Source of the DNA: Tissierella sp. P1
Lineage (GTDB): Bacteria; Bacillota; Clostridia; Tissierellales; Tissierellaceae
Direction of reading: 5' to 3'
Length of the DNA: 64,000 nucleotides
Assembly (NCBI RefSeq): GCF_002266425.1
Contig: NZ_NPMN01000017.1
Location: forward strand, 37,614 to 101,613
The position numbers and the translations under genes were made by a program. The notes below the pieces were generated by a model that was not told the origin of the DNA, ran no database searches, and saw only the letters and a list, made by a program, of their open reading frames with translations. Position 1 is the first letter of the stretch; every line of letters begins with the position of its first letter. This document shows, piece by piece, positions 1-7,785 of the stretch.

Positions 1-2
1 GA

Positions 3-533
3 TTCTATCCTGCTAATGGTATATTTTCAACTTTTATAATTTTAATTATTATGTTTATAGGAATAGATTTTATAAGAGAGAAAAGGTTATTCAAAGGTAT
101 TGGCTTAATCTTATTGCCATTTATAATAAGCTATAGTTTTTATTTTTTACCAAAGACAATTATGCCATACGCTTATTTACTATCGTCTACTTTTATTCCA
201 TCTCCACTACTAGTTGAAGGAGGAGTACATTTAATTATAGCGGGCATTATACTATATATATTCAGAGAAAACAGAAAACTGCAAGGTATATCTTATGGAA
301 TATTTGTATTAGCTTGGATGTTAGGTTTACCTCTAGCTTATATTAGACCCATTAGCTTAAAGCTTATGTTTACTGATTATTATGAGTGGATGAGTGCTTT
401 TGCATTAATTTTTATGTTTTTATATAATGGAGAAAAAGGCAAATCTATGAAGCATTTATTTTATATATTTTATCCTGCACATATATATATATTGTATACT
501 CTGTCTTTCTTATTATATAAATTTATATATTAA
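3..533 (+). CDS. TraX-like integral membrane protein (5' end outside window)
   Basis: The frame is open to the window edge, so this is the C-terminal part of a longer gene; the internal ATG at 51 is not needed as a start. About 176 residues are visible and nearly all lie in hydrophobic segments. The C-terminus contains the stretch FYIFYPAHIYILY, typical of the TraX family (named for the F-plasmid pilin acetylase; chromosomal Firmicutes homologues are probably membrane acyltransferases of unknown substrate). The stop is at 531-533, and the response regulator begins 14 bases later, so the genes may be co-transcribed. The family call rests on the C-terminal motif and the membrane pattern; the substrate is unknown. 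Confidence 0.7.
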   Translation, partial: FYPANGIFSTFIILIIMFIGIDFIREKRLFKGIGLILLPFIISYSFYFLPKTIMPYAYLLSSTFIPSPLLVEGGVHLIIAGIILYIFRENRKLQGISYGIFVLAWMLGLPLAYIRPISLKLMFTDYYEWMSAFALIFMFLYNGEKGKSMKHLFYIFYPAHIYILYTLSFLLYKFIY

Positions 534-547
534 AATTGGAGGCAATC

Positions 548-1234
548 ATGGAAACAATTCTTATTATCGATGACGAAGCAGATATTATTATGGTAATAAA
601 AGACGTATTGGAAAGTAATGGCTATAATGTATTAGTTGCATATAATGGATTTGATGGAATTGAATTATCTAAAAAGAAGCCCGATTTAATAATCCTAGAT
701 ATTATGATGCCTGATATAGATGGCTTTAACGTATGTAATGCAATTCGTGACAATGTGATTTGTCCCATTTTATTTTTATCCGCAAAAGATTCGGAAGCTG
801 ACAAAATAAAGGGTTTAGCTATCGGTGGAGATGATTATATAACAAAGCCTTTTAGTCTAAAAGAGCTGGTTATAAGAGTTAAGGCTCACCTAAGACGAGA
901 AAAAAGATATGTGAATAAAGGACTTGAAAATTGTTTACAATTTAAAAACTTAAAGATAGATATAAAGGGAATGACTGTAAAAATTAATGATGAAGACTTA
1001 AATCTTACTAAAAAAGAGTTTGAAATAGTAGAACTCCTAGCTCTTTATCCAGGACAAGTTTTTTCAAAAGAACAAATATATGAAAGAGTCTGGGGATTTG
1101 ATGGCATGGGATGCACCTCTACTGTTACAGAACATATCAAAAAGATTAGATCTAAAATCTCGGCTATTGAAGAAGATAATCAATATATAGCTACCGTTTG
1201 GGGTATTGGCTATAAATGGGATGTAAAATCATGA
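548..1234 (+). CDS. OmpR/PhoB-type response regulator
   Basis: A 228-residue two-component response regulator. The N-terminal receiver has the acidic pair in IIDDEAD, the phosphoacceptor near D51 in LDIMMPDIDG, and the conserved Lys in ITKPFS. The C-terminus is a winged-helix DNA-binding domain (LTKKEFEIVELLA ... GIGYKW). A TTG at 536 is in frame but overlaps the ribosome binding site (TTGGAGGC), so the ATG at 548 is chosen. The stop overlaps the ATG of the following kinase (ATGA), so the two are translationally coupled and form a pair. The target genes are not evident. Confidence 0.93.
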   Translation: METILIIDDEADIIMVIKDVLESNGYNVLVAYNGFDGIELSKKKPDLIILDIMMPDIDGFNVCNAIRDNVICPILFLSAKDSEADKIKGLAIGGDDYITKPFSLKELVIRVKAHLRREKRYVNKGLENCLQFKNLKIDIKGMTVKINDEDLNLTKKEFEIVELLALYPGQVFSKEQIYERVWGFDGMGCTSTVTEHIKKIRSKISAIEEDNQYIATVWGIGYKWDVKS

Positions 1235-2652
1235 AAGATAAGAGTTTGAAATATCAATTTATAGTAGCTTTTATAAAGATAATTGTTTTAAGTCTTATCC
1301 TATCTATAATAAGCTTTATAATATGGTTTAAAACCTTTGATTATATTCAATACCCAGCTAATTATTACGAAAATCAATTGTCTAGGATTATCTATGAGAT
1401 TAACGAAAAATATGAAGCTGTTTTAGATAAAAAATTTGAGGGCCAAATGAATAGAATCGTACCAAGTGAAGGAATATTATATCAAGTTTTAGATAATGAG
1501 GGGAATTTAATATATGGAAGTATTAAAAATCCTTTAATTAAAAATAAAAGAAAACTATATGAAAGTTTAAATTCTGTTTTAAGGCTGGGAAATAATAACT
1601 TTGCTAAAGTTGTACCTGCTTTTAATGAGAGTAGTGATATTAAAGGTGCAATTATATTAAAATATCAGCTTAGGAGCACTCCAAAAATAAATAATTATTT
1701 ACTATATAAATTGAATAATTTGATAATATTTATTCCATTTATATATATAGTGGTCTTTACAATATTTTACTCTAAAAAGTTAGCTAAGAATCTAGTAAAA
1801 CCAATTAATCTATTGATGGAAGGATCAGAAAAAATTAAGAATAAGGACTTAGATTTCTCTATAGACTATAAAGAAAATAATGAACTTGGAAGACTTTGTG
1901 ATGCTTTCGAAGATATGAGGATTAATCTTAAAGACTCTTTAATAAAGCAATGGGATTTAGAGGAGAAGAGACGAGAAAACATAGCAAGTATTGCTCATGA
2001 TTTAAAAACACCTCTTACTATTATAAATACCTATTCAGAAGCATTAATAGATGGTACTGTTGAGGGAGATAAGTTTAAGGATTATATAGAAGTAATTAAA
2101 AGAAATAATGAAAGGGCTTTAGCCTTATTAGAGGATATGAATAAAATATCTAATATTGAAAATCCCAATTTTACTTTACAACCTATAGAGATTAATATTA
2201 TAGAATTTTTAGGGTTAAAGGAAAAGGATTATAACCTATTATGCCAAGAAAAAGGAATTTACTTTAAAGTAGATATTATAGATTTAAGAGAAAAAAGATC
2301 TATAGATAAATTTGATATTAAATCAATAGAGCAAGTATTAGATAATATTATGTCCAATAGCATTAGATATACAGAGAAGGGTGAGTCTATAAAGCTGAAT
2401 ATCTTATGTAAAGATGATAAAATAAAATTTTCCATCATGGATACTGGAAAAGGTTTTAGTAATGAAGATTTAAAAAATATTTTCAATAAATTTTATAGGG
2501 GAGATAAATCTCGCTCATTTACAACGGGACATTCTGGCTTAGGTATGTATATAGCCAAGACTATAGTAGAAAAACATGGTGGAAATATTAAAGCTGAAAA
2601 TAATAGTCCAAAGGGAGGAATTATTGAATTTGATATAAAGCCAATGCAATAA
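1231..2652 (+). CDS. membrane sensor histidine kinase
   Basis: A 473-residue kinase partnered with the upstream regulator. It has a first membrane helix at about residues 10-32, an extracellular segment of roughly 130 residues, a second helix near 165-185, and a HAMP linker. The HisKA motif IAHDLKTPL places the phosphoaccepting His near residue 256. The HATPase_c domain has an N-box (NIMSNSIRY), a G1 box (DTGKGFS) and a G2 box (GHSGLGMYIAK). The start is the ATG that overlaps the regulator stop; an in-frame ATG at 1216 would add five residues inside the regulator. The signal sensed cannot be told from the sequence. Confidence 0.92.
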   Translation: MKDKSLKYQFIVAFIKIIVLSLILSIISFIIWFKTFDYIQYPANYYENQLSRIIYEINEKYEAVLDKKFEGQMNRIVPSEGILYQVLDNEGNLIYGSIKNPLIKNKRKLYESLNSVLRLGNNNFAKVVPAFNESSDIKGAIILKYQLRSTPKINNYLLYKLNNLIIFIPFIYIVVFTIFYSKKLAKNLVKPINLLMEGSEKIKNKDLDFSIDYKENNELGRLCDAFEDMRINLKDSLIKQWDLEEKRRENIASIAHDLKTPLTIINTYSEALIDGTVEGDKFKDYIEVIKRNNERALALLEDMNKISNIENPNFTLQPIEINIIEFLGLKEKDYNLLCQEKGIYFKVDIIDLREKRSIDKFDIKSIEQVLDNIMSNSIRYTEKGESIKLNILCKDDKIKFSIMDTGKGFSNEDLKNIFNKFYRGDKSRSFTTGHSGLGMYIAKTIVEKHGGNIKAENNSPKGGIIEFDIKPMQ

Positions 2653-2688
2653 TTACAGCTATATCCTCATGAGGATATAGCTGTAATT
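2651..2688. terminator. perfect 38-bp palindrome after the kinase gene
   Basis: An 18-base arm beginning AATTACAGCTATATCCTC, then AT, then its exact reverse complement; the whole is a perfect palindrome that includes the kinase stop codon. It would form a very stable hairpin. No T-run follows on the + strand, so it is not a textbook intrinsic terminator; it may act as a transcript 3' end or be a repeat end. A related half-sequence (TACAGCTATATCCT) recurs at about 34032. Confidence 0.55.
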
Positions 2689-2770
2689 ATGATAATAGAT
2701 CATAGGAAAATAGTGAAAAAAGGCAGTCGTGAGGAACTATTAGGTAGAAAAATATATATTACTTATATGA
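2689..2770 (+). pseudogene. remnant of an ABC transporter ATPase C-terminus
   Basis: A short open frame (2689-2796, 35 codons) reads MIIDHRKIVKKGSREELLGR, closely resembling the end of ABC exporter ATPase domains (the 'GKIVEKGSHEELL' region after the H-loop). No Walker or signature motifs precede it: the upstream sequence is the palindrome and the kinase gene. It therefore looks like a decayed end of a lost ABC gene. The frame runs into the 3' end of the convergent Xre gene. Confidence 0.5.
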
Positions 2771-2775
2771 TAATT

Positions 2776-2979
2776 TTAGTCTATAAATTCAAATAATGTT
2801 TCTACAGTGACTCCAAATATTTTTGCAATATCCATGGCTAGCTTTAAAGAAGGATTATATCTCCCGTTTTCCAAATGTACAATAGTTTCACGGCGAACAC
2901 CAACTAATTCTGCGAGTTCACTTTGTTTCATATTTCTGCTTTCTCTATATTCTTTTAAATTGGTTTTTAAAGTAGGCAT
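2776..2979 (-). CDS. small Xre/Cro-type transcriptional regulator
   Basis: A 67-residue helix-turn-helix protein: LKEYRESRNMKQSELAELV and VRRETIVHLENGRYNPS match the HTH_3 fold used by short YozG-like regulators. The ATG at 2979 follows AAAGGA with good spacing; the upstream TTG at 3000 lies inside the preceding gene. It starts one base after the stop of the membrane protein gene 2981-3394, so the two form an operon. The phased dyads upstream of that operon are probably its own operators (inference). Confidence 0.85.
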   Translation of the reverse strand: MPTLKTNLKEYRESRNMKQSELAELVGVRRETIVHLENGRYNPSLKLAMDIAKIFGVTVETLFEFID

Positions 2980-2980
2980 C

Positions 2981-3394
2981 TTAGGGTCCTTTCCTGTCAA
3001 AATGATGAAATAAAATTGGTTTTAGACTGGTGATTATAAATAATAAAATTAGCATAAGTAATCCAATCATATCTCTGGAAAGATTTACTTCTTTGTACAT
3101 CGGAGCTCCTACGAGAATCATCAATATTACTAGTCCTGAAATAGCAACATTTAAGCATATTTGATTTACTTTGCCTAATATCCTTTCAGCCGATTCGTCA
3201 ACTTTTTCATCTTTTCTTATTAATCCAATAAGACCATAAAATATTAATCCTATATAATAGAACTTTGAGATAATAGGTTCATATTGTTTGAAACCAAAAT
3301 TTTCCCTGCTTGCAACATATAAAGTCAATATCCCAAGTATTAGCAATGCTTTTAATCCGTATTGTGTCACTAAATTAATTTTTTTCTTTTCCAC
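2981..3394 (-). CDS. small four-helix membrane protein co-transcribed with Xre regulator
   Basis: A 137-residue protein with about four hydrophobic segments (near residues 11-27, 45-60, 80-100, 110-128) and a short charged loop (RKDEKVDESAERILGK) between the second and third. It begins with GTG at 3394, seven bases after GGAGGA. It resembles the DUF2178-like membrane proteins often encoded beside small Xre regulators, but I cannot name a family with certainty. Pairing with a single DNA-binding partner suggests that it modulates, or is controlled by, the regulator. Confidence 0.6.
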   Translation of the reverse strand: MEKKKINLVTQYGLKALLILGILTLYVASRENFGFKQYEPIISKFYYIGLIFYGLIGLIRKDEKVDESAERILGKVNQICLNVAISGLVILMILVGAPMYKEVNLSRDMIGLLMLILLFIITSLKPILFHHFDRKGP

Positions 3395-3409
3395 AATTAT
3401 CTCCTCCGT

Positions 3410-3491
3410 GTTATATATTTATAACCCCTATGTTATAAATATATAACACGGAGTGAAATTAGTCAAGGTTTTTATGTTAAATATTTATAAC
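3410..3491. promoter_or_regulatory. three phased dyad operators at the Xre operon promoter
   Basis: Three 16-bp pseudo-palindromes: GTTATATATTTATAAC at 3410-3425, GTTATAAATATATAAC at 3432-3447 and GTTAAATATTTATAAC at 3476-3491. Their centres are 22 and 44 bp apart, about two and four helical turns. The first two also form a perfect 21-bp inverted repeat (3404-3424 with 3433-3453). The spacing and the position over the promoter indicate operators, most likely for the adjacent Xre protein. Confidence 0.65.
3438..3466 (-). promoter_or_regulatory. sigma-A promoter of the membrane protein/Xre operon
   Basis: On the - strand TTGACT (3466-3461), a 17-bp spacer, then TATATT (3443-3438). The -10 box lies inside the second operator and transcription would start near 3431, about 35 bases before the GTG start codon. 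Confidence 0.7.
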
Positions 3492-3645
3492 ATTTATAGA
3501 TCTCCTTACAATAACAGAAAAGACTGTTAGAGTATACCCAAGGCTAAGTTTATTATTAACTGTTCTCTATTAATAACCTTATAAACTCCATTATCATCTG
3601 ATATCAAAGAAGATAAGTTCATAGATTGTTTTATCCTAAAATATA

Positions 3646-3670
3646 AGAGAAGGGTTTAAGACCCTTCTCT
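3646..3670 (-). terminator. terminator of the deacetylase gene
   Basis: A perfect 10-bp stem (AGAGAAGGGT / ACCCTTCTCT) with a 5-base loop, followed on the - strand by TATATTTTA; it sits just after the end of the deacetylase gene. The rest of the 3492-3717 gap holds only a 31-codon - strand frame (3527-3622) with no recognisable family or ribosome binding site. Confidence 0.7.
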
Positions 3671-3717
3671 GTGAAACTATAAAAGGGAGTAATATAATAC
3701 TACCAATTATAAATACC

Positions 3718-5187
3718 TTATCTATTTTTATGAACATGATTATATGTTTTGCCACTTTCCAATGTCTTACCTCTAGCTTCATATAATTCGCTAACTGTGA
3801 CTAACTGGAATCCTCTATCTATTAATTCAGGGACAACTTTTTCTACTGCATTTGCAGTGCTTTCATAAAGATCATGCATTAGTATTATATCCCCATCAGT
3901 TACATTGTCTAAGATACTTTTTACAACTCTGTTTGTATCCCGGTACTTCCAGTCTAAGGTGTCTATTGACCAGAGGATCATTGGCATATCCAAAGTTGAT
4001 TTCAGAATGTCATCATAAGCTCCATAGGTTGGTCTCATTACTTTTGGTGTGATGGAAATAGTATCAAATATTATATCCTGTGTAGATTTTATTTGCCATT
4101 CCACATCTTCTGTTGACAGACTTGTTAATTTTTTATGGTTATAGGTATGATTACCAACTTCACTTCCTTCTGCAATCATTCTTTCTAAAATCTCTTTATT
4201 ATGGGATACTCTATTTCCTAATACAAAGAATGTTCCCACTGAATTATATTTTTCTAAGGTATCTAATATAGGTATAGTAGTTTTCCCATTTGGTCCATCA
4301 TCAAATGTAAGGGCTACCATTGGCTTCTCTGGATCAATTATCCTAGTTTCTTCCTCTATAATTTCTTTAGGCTTCTCAATGTCATTTTCCTCTACAATTG
4401 GATCTAATGGTTCCTCGACTAAATCTTCAAGTTCTTTTTTTAGAAAACCTCTTAAATCCCTATATGAGATCTCTACTTCTTGTTCCCCAAATGACCCTGC
4501 AAACAGCTCATATTTCTCGAAAAATAGGATTATGCTATTTTCTTGTACAACAAACTTATCTAAGTTGTCTTTAGCAGAAGCTAGTTTTTCTTTAAAGAGA
4601 TCTGTTTCTATATACTCCTTATACTCTTCATCATCACTGAAATGATTAATAATTATTTCAGATAACATTGATAAATATTCACCTTTAAATATGTCATCTA
4701 ATGAAATAAACTCTTCTTTTCCTAAATTGATTACAAAGGTTTGAATTGAATTATTAGGATGAGCATTGTAGCTCATGCTCTCCATAATTGAAAACTTTAA
4801 GCTTACTATATCATCCTGTGTAATATACATGTCAAAATCTATATTTAACTCGGATTTCAACTTCCTATTGGAGATGTTATTCTCAACTTCTCTATAGAAA
4901 TTGTCAATATAACCTTGTACCATATCTTTAATGGTACTATCGATTGAGTCTATACCAAATATAGGATAATGTGCAGCAAGTGAAGAATAGTCACCATATT
5001 CAATTATAGTTTCAACCTCACCTAAATCTTTTCTTTTTGTTCTTGTTATACTGGTTTGCAATGGAGTATCCATTTCTTCCTCTAGGATTAAATTATCCGA
5101 ATAGATAGGAGCAGTATCTTTTTTAATATAGTTAATTAGGCTAATTGTAATAAATAGTAAAAGAATGAAACTTAATATTTTCTTCAT
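3718..5187 (-). CDS. PdaC-like secreted polysaccharide (peptidoglycan) deacetylase
   Basis: A 489-residue exported enzyme with an N-terminal signal or anchor (MKKILSFILLLFITISL). Residues about 60-240 form a DUF4163/DUF3298-type region, as in Bacillus PdaC. The C-terminal NodB domain carries LTFDDGPNG (catalytic and metal Asp), HTYNH (metal His pair), RPTYGAYD, LWSIDTLDW and ILMHDLY. The expected reaction is removal of N-acetyl groups from cell-wall glycan; in PdaC the target is MurNAc. The ATG follows GAGGGGG. It is divergent from a BlaI/BlaR1-like pair, and the dyads between them suggest BlaI control. The exact substrate is inferred. Confidence 0.88.
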   Translation of the reverse strand: MKKILSFILLLFITISLINYIKKDTAPIYSDNLILEEEMDTPLQTSITRTKRKDLGEVETIIEYGDYSSLAAHYPIFGIDSIDSTIKDMVQGYIDNFYREVENNISNRKLKSELNIDFDMYITQDDIVSLKFSIMESMSYNAHPNNSIQTFVINLGKEEFISLDDIFKGEYLSMLSEIIINHFSDDEEYKEYIETDLFKEKLASAKDNLDKFVVQENSIILFFEKYELFAGSFGEQEVEISYRDLRGFLKKELEDLVEEPLDPIVEENDIEKPKEIIEEETRIIDPEKPMVALTFDDGPNGKTTIPILDTLEKYNSVGTFFVLGNRVSHNKEILERMIAEGSEVGNHTYNHKKLTSLSTEDVEWQIKSTQDIIFDTISITPKVMRPTYGAYDDILKSTLDMPMILWSIDTLDWKYRDTNRVVKSILDNVTDGDIILMHDLYESTANAVEKVVPELIDRGFQLVTVSELYEARGKTLESGKTYNHVHKNR

Positions 5188-5239
5188 TATGTCAACCCCC
5201 TCTATGTAGTAATATTATAGGGGAAATTGTCGAAGAGCG

Positions 5240-5349
5240 GTTTACAATTCAGTAACAAAATAGTTTACAATTCAGTAACATTTCAACTTATCTATATTGA
5301 CAATTATAGGTTACAGGCGTAAACTATAATAAAGGTTACAAATGTAAAC
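5240..5349. promoter_or_regulatory. four BlaI-type dyads in the divergent deacetylase/blaI promoter region
   Basis: Two identical copies of GTTTACAATTCAGTAAC (5240-5256 and 5263-5279, 23 bp apart) lie on the deacetylase side. GTTACAGGCGTAAAC (5310-5324) and GTTACAAATGTAAAC (5335-5349) lie on the blaI side. All share GTTAC...GTAAAC arms with 4- or 6-bp centres, in keeping with TACA/TGTA dyads bound by BlaI/MecI repressors. The last ends two bases before the blaI ribosome binding site. Confidence 0.7.
5297..5330 (+). promoter_or_regulatory. promoter of the blaI/blaR1-like operon
   Basis: TTGACA at 5297-5302 is followed after 17 bp by TAAACT (5320-5325), and after 22 bp by a perfect TATAAT (5325-5330). 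The first pairing has correct spacing; the second has the better -10. Either way the core promoter overlaps the dyad at 5310-5324, so repressor binding would block it. Confidence 0.6.
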
Positions 5350-5362
5350 TGGAGGGGTGAAG

Positions 5363-5737
5363 ATGATATCAAGAATAACTGATTCTGAAGCTGTAGTGAT
5401 GCGTGTATTATGGGATGCAGGTCGGGAGCTGAATATTACCGATATAAGAAAGTCTCTTGAAGAAAGCACTGATTGGGAAAGTTCTACAATAAAAACTTTA
5501 CTTCGTAGACTTGTAAAAAAAGATGTAGTTCAAGCAGTAAAAAGGGAAGTATTTTATTATAAGCCGTTAGTCACAGAGGAAGAATATAATGAATATACGA
5601 CTCAAGATTTAATTGATAAATTATATAATGGTAGCGCAAAGAACTTAGTAGCATCTCTATTAGATAATAAAAAACTTAATAAAAAGGATATTGAAGAGTT
5701 ACAGAAGATGTTTAAAGTAGGTGAAAATGATGAATAA
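5363..5737 (+). CDS. BlaI/MecI-family repressor
   Basis: A 124-residue winged-helix repressor: ITDSEAVVMRVLWDAG, then WESSTIKTLLRRLVKKD, the recognition-helix region of the BlaI family. The C-terminal helices (SAKNLVASLLDNKK, KKDIEELQKMF) are the dimer part cleaved or released on induction in the family. The GTG at 5357 overlaps GGAGGGG, so the ATG at 5363 is chosen. It overlaps the start of the membrane peptidase gene, the usual repressor/sensor arrangement. It probably represses its own operon and the divergent deacetylase. Confidence 0.9.
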   Translation: MISRITDSEAVVMRVLWDAGRELNITDIRKSLEESTDWESSTIKTLLRRLVKKDVVQAVKREVFYYKPLVTEEEYNEYTTQDLIDKLYNGSAKNLVASLLDNKKLNKKDIEELQKMFKVGENDE

Positions 5738-7580
5738 TGTACTTAGACTAATTCTATCTCTTTCTTTATCAGGAAGTATTTTAGCATTGATATTATTTGC
5801 AATTAAACCTTTTATAAAGAATAGGCTATCTAAGTCTATCCAATATTATGTTTGGATTGTAGTGGTATTTAGACTAATCTTACCATTTTCCCTTGAAGAA
5901 AGTATTATGAATAGGGTCTTCTACAATAAGAGTATACAAACACAATTACCTTCTAAAAAAGAAATACAATCAATTAGTAACGAAAGTTTTAAACAAAATA
6001 ATTTCTTTGAGACTCCGAATGTAAAAGAGAATGTAAAAAGTGGAGTTTATAATTTTGATGCCGATCATAATAGATATTTTAAGGACATATTTCAAGGACT
6101 TAGCTCTCATATGTTTTACATATATCTATTAGGAGCAATAATTACTTTAACTATTAATACAATAAGTTATCTAAAATTTTTAAATCATCTAAAACCAAAA
6201 AACAAAGATGCTACAGATGAAGAAAATCTACTATTAAATTCTTTAATTAATGGAAAAAATAAAATTCATTTATTACGAAATCCATTAGTGAGTACTCCAA
6301 TGCTTATGGGAATATTCAAACCAAGGATTATAATTCCAGATAGAGAATATAATGAAAAGCAACTAAAGAATATATTGCTCCATGAACTTATACATCTAAG
6401 ACGTTTTGATATAATGATAAAATGGGTTATCATGATAACTAAATCTATTCATTGGTTCAATCCAATGGTATATGTCATTGGAAAAGAAATTAATCATATA
6501 TGTGAATTATCCTGTGATGAGGCTGTGATCAAAAATTTAAGCAATAAGGAAAAGCAAGAATATGGAGATACTTTGATTTCCATGGTATCTGAGATCCAAA
6601 GTTCTACAGGAAGATTGCAAGCGACGATGGGTGAGGATAAAAACATGTTGAAGGATAGACTTATAACCATTATGAACTATAATAAAAAGTCTAAAATAGT
6701 TATATTTATCTCAGGGATTTTACTTTTGGCTGTTATATTTGGAGGATTATATTTAGGTTCAGGAGTTAGAAAAGATACTTATAATCCTACTAGTAAAATA
6801 GAAGAAGAAACTATAACGACTAGTATCCCTATAAAACCGCCATCAATTATAATCACTAACGAAACAGACCTTGAAGCAATAGAAGTATATACAATACTCA
6901 AGACCAAATGGAATGGAAGTATTTATGATAGAGCTTCTTTCTATCAAGCAGCTTGGAGTAGTGAGCCAAGTATATTAACAGGTCTCCATAGATTAGTGCC
7001 AGAAGAAGAAATTACAGTTGATTTTGGAGATTCTAAACCTGATAATGTAGCAGTAAAGATGGCCTATTTGACAGAAAGTTATACAGAATCTCTATTGCCA
7101 ATTGTGGATGTTTCTGTAAATTATCATACTAATGGGATTTATAAATTTAAAAATCCCCCTGCATCAGATAGTGATATAGGAACAACGGGTAGAGTATTTT
7201 GCATAGAAGCTACTTGGGGAGATAACATTTGTGAGTATGTATTTGCCTCAGATGGAAAGTTTGATAACAATCCAGCAGAAGTAAAATGGATACCAGTTAA
7301 ACTTGACATGGAAAAATTAGAGGAATTACAAAAAGCTATAGATGATGGAGGGGAAAACAGTTATTTATCTACATCCTTAGAGTTTATAGATTCAATAGGG
7401 CATTCCAGTGAGGACGCTAATAGAATTAAAATAGAACATAATATTGATAACAAAGTTATAAGATATGAGTTTCAAGGTCATAATAAGTTCATAGAACTAA
7501 GGCTTGTGCAGCCAATTAAAAAAGGAATTGACGGAATATGGGCTGTTGAACTATATAAATTAGAACAAGTATCGGATTAA
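5727..7580 (+). CDS. BlaR1/MecR1-like M56 membrane metallopeptidase with a non-PBP sensor domain
   Basis: A 617-residue membrane protein. N-terminal helices (near 7-27, 35-52, 125-148) lead to the M56 zinc peptidase motif HELIHLRRFD, with a further Glu in ELSCDEAV. A last helix (IVIFISGILLLAVIFGGLYL) at about residues 325-345 is followed by about 260 exported residues. That C-terminus is not the serine penicillin-binding domain of BlaR1; I see no SxxK/SxN/KTG set, and it recurs in clostridial M56 proteins of unknown ligand. It presumably cleaves or inactivates the BlaI-like repressor on a cell-envelope signal. The start is ATG 5727 or 5730. Confidence 0.85.
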   Translation: MMNNVLRLILSLSLSGSILALILFAIKPFIKNRLSKSIQYYVWIVVVFRLILPFSLEESIMNRVFYNKSIQTQLPSKKEIQSISNESFKQNNFFETPNVKENVKSGVYNFDADHNRYFKDIFQGLSSHMFYIYLLGAIITLTINTISYLKFLNHLKPKNKDATDEENLLLNSLINGKNKIHLLRNPLVSTPMLMGIFKPRIIIPDREYNEKQLKNILLHELIHLRRFDIMIKWVIMITKSIHWFNPMVYVIGKEINHICELSCDEAVIKNLSNKEKQEYGDTLISMVSEIQSSTGRLQATMGEDKNMLKDRLITIMNYNKKSKIVIFISGILLLAVIFGGLYLGSGVRKDTYNPTSKIEEETITTSIPIKPPSIIITNETDLEAIEVYTILKTKWNGSIYDRASFYQAAWSSEPSILTGLHRLVPEEEITVDFGDSKPDNVAVKMAYLTESYTESLLPIVDVSVNYHTNGIYKFKNPPASDSDIGTTGRVFCIEATWGDNICEYVFASDGKFDNNPAEVKWIPVKLDMEKLEELQKAIDDGGENSYLSTSLEFIDSIGHSSEDANRIKIEHNIDNKVIRYEFQGHNKFIELRLVQPIKKGIDGIWAVELYKLEQVSD

Positions 7581-7581
7581 A

Positions 7582-7613
7582 AAAACCTCCTGTTTATGCG
7601 GGAGGTTTTGGTC
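7582..7613 (+). terminator. terminator after the M56 peptidase gene
   Basis: AAAACCTCC and GGAGGTTTT form a 9-bp stem around a 10-base loop, directly after the stop codon. Confidence 0.7.
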
Positions 7614-7665
7614 ATTGAGCTGATTTTAATTCATCACAAAAAATTGCATGAGATTAAAGAATCTA

Positions 7666-7679
7666 ATTAGTCGACTAAT
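7666..7679. promoter_or_regulatory. MarR box 1
   Basis: The perfect 14-bp palindrome ATTAGTCGACTAAT lies upstream of the marR-type promoter. A near copy (TTAGCCGACTAA) lies at 7755-7766, just downstream of the -10 box. Confidence 0.65.
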
Positions 7680-7714
7680 ATTAAAAAGATATATTTAATA
7701 TGACAAAATACATA

Positions 7715-7766
7715 TTGACAATTAAGGATTATAGTAGTATTATGAATAATATACTTAGCCGACTAA
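7715..7766 (+). promoter_or_regulatory. promoter and MarR box 2 of the exporter operon
   Basis: TTGACA (7715-7720), 17 bp, TATTAT (7738-7743). TTAGCCGACTAA (7755-7766) covers the expected first transcribed bases, so its occupation would block transcription. It matches the upstream box in 11 of 12 positions, which supports autoregulation by the MarR protein encoded next. Confidence 0.7.
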
Positions 7767-7785
7767 CTAAAATGGAGGTAGAGAA

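Noticed and set aside
3527..3622. 31-codon - strand frame reading MNLSSLISDDNGVYKVINRE
   Set aside because: Plausible composition but no ribosome binding site and no recognisable family; may be a relic only.
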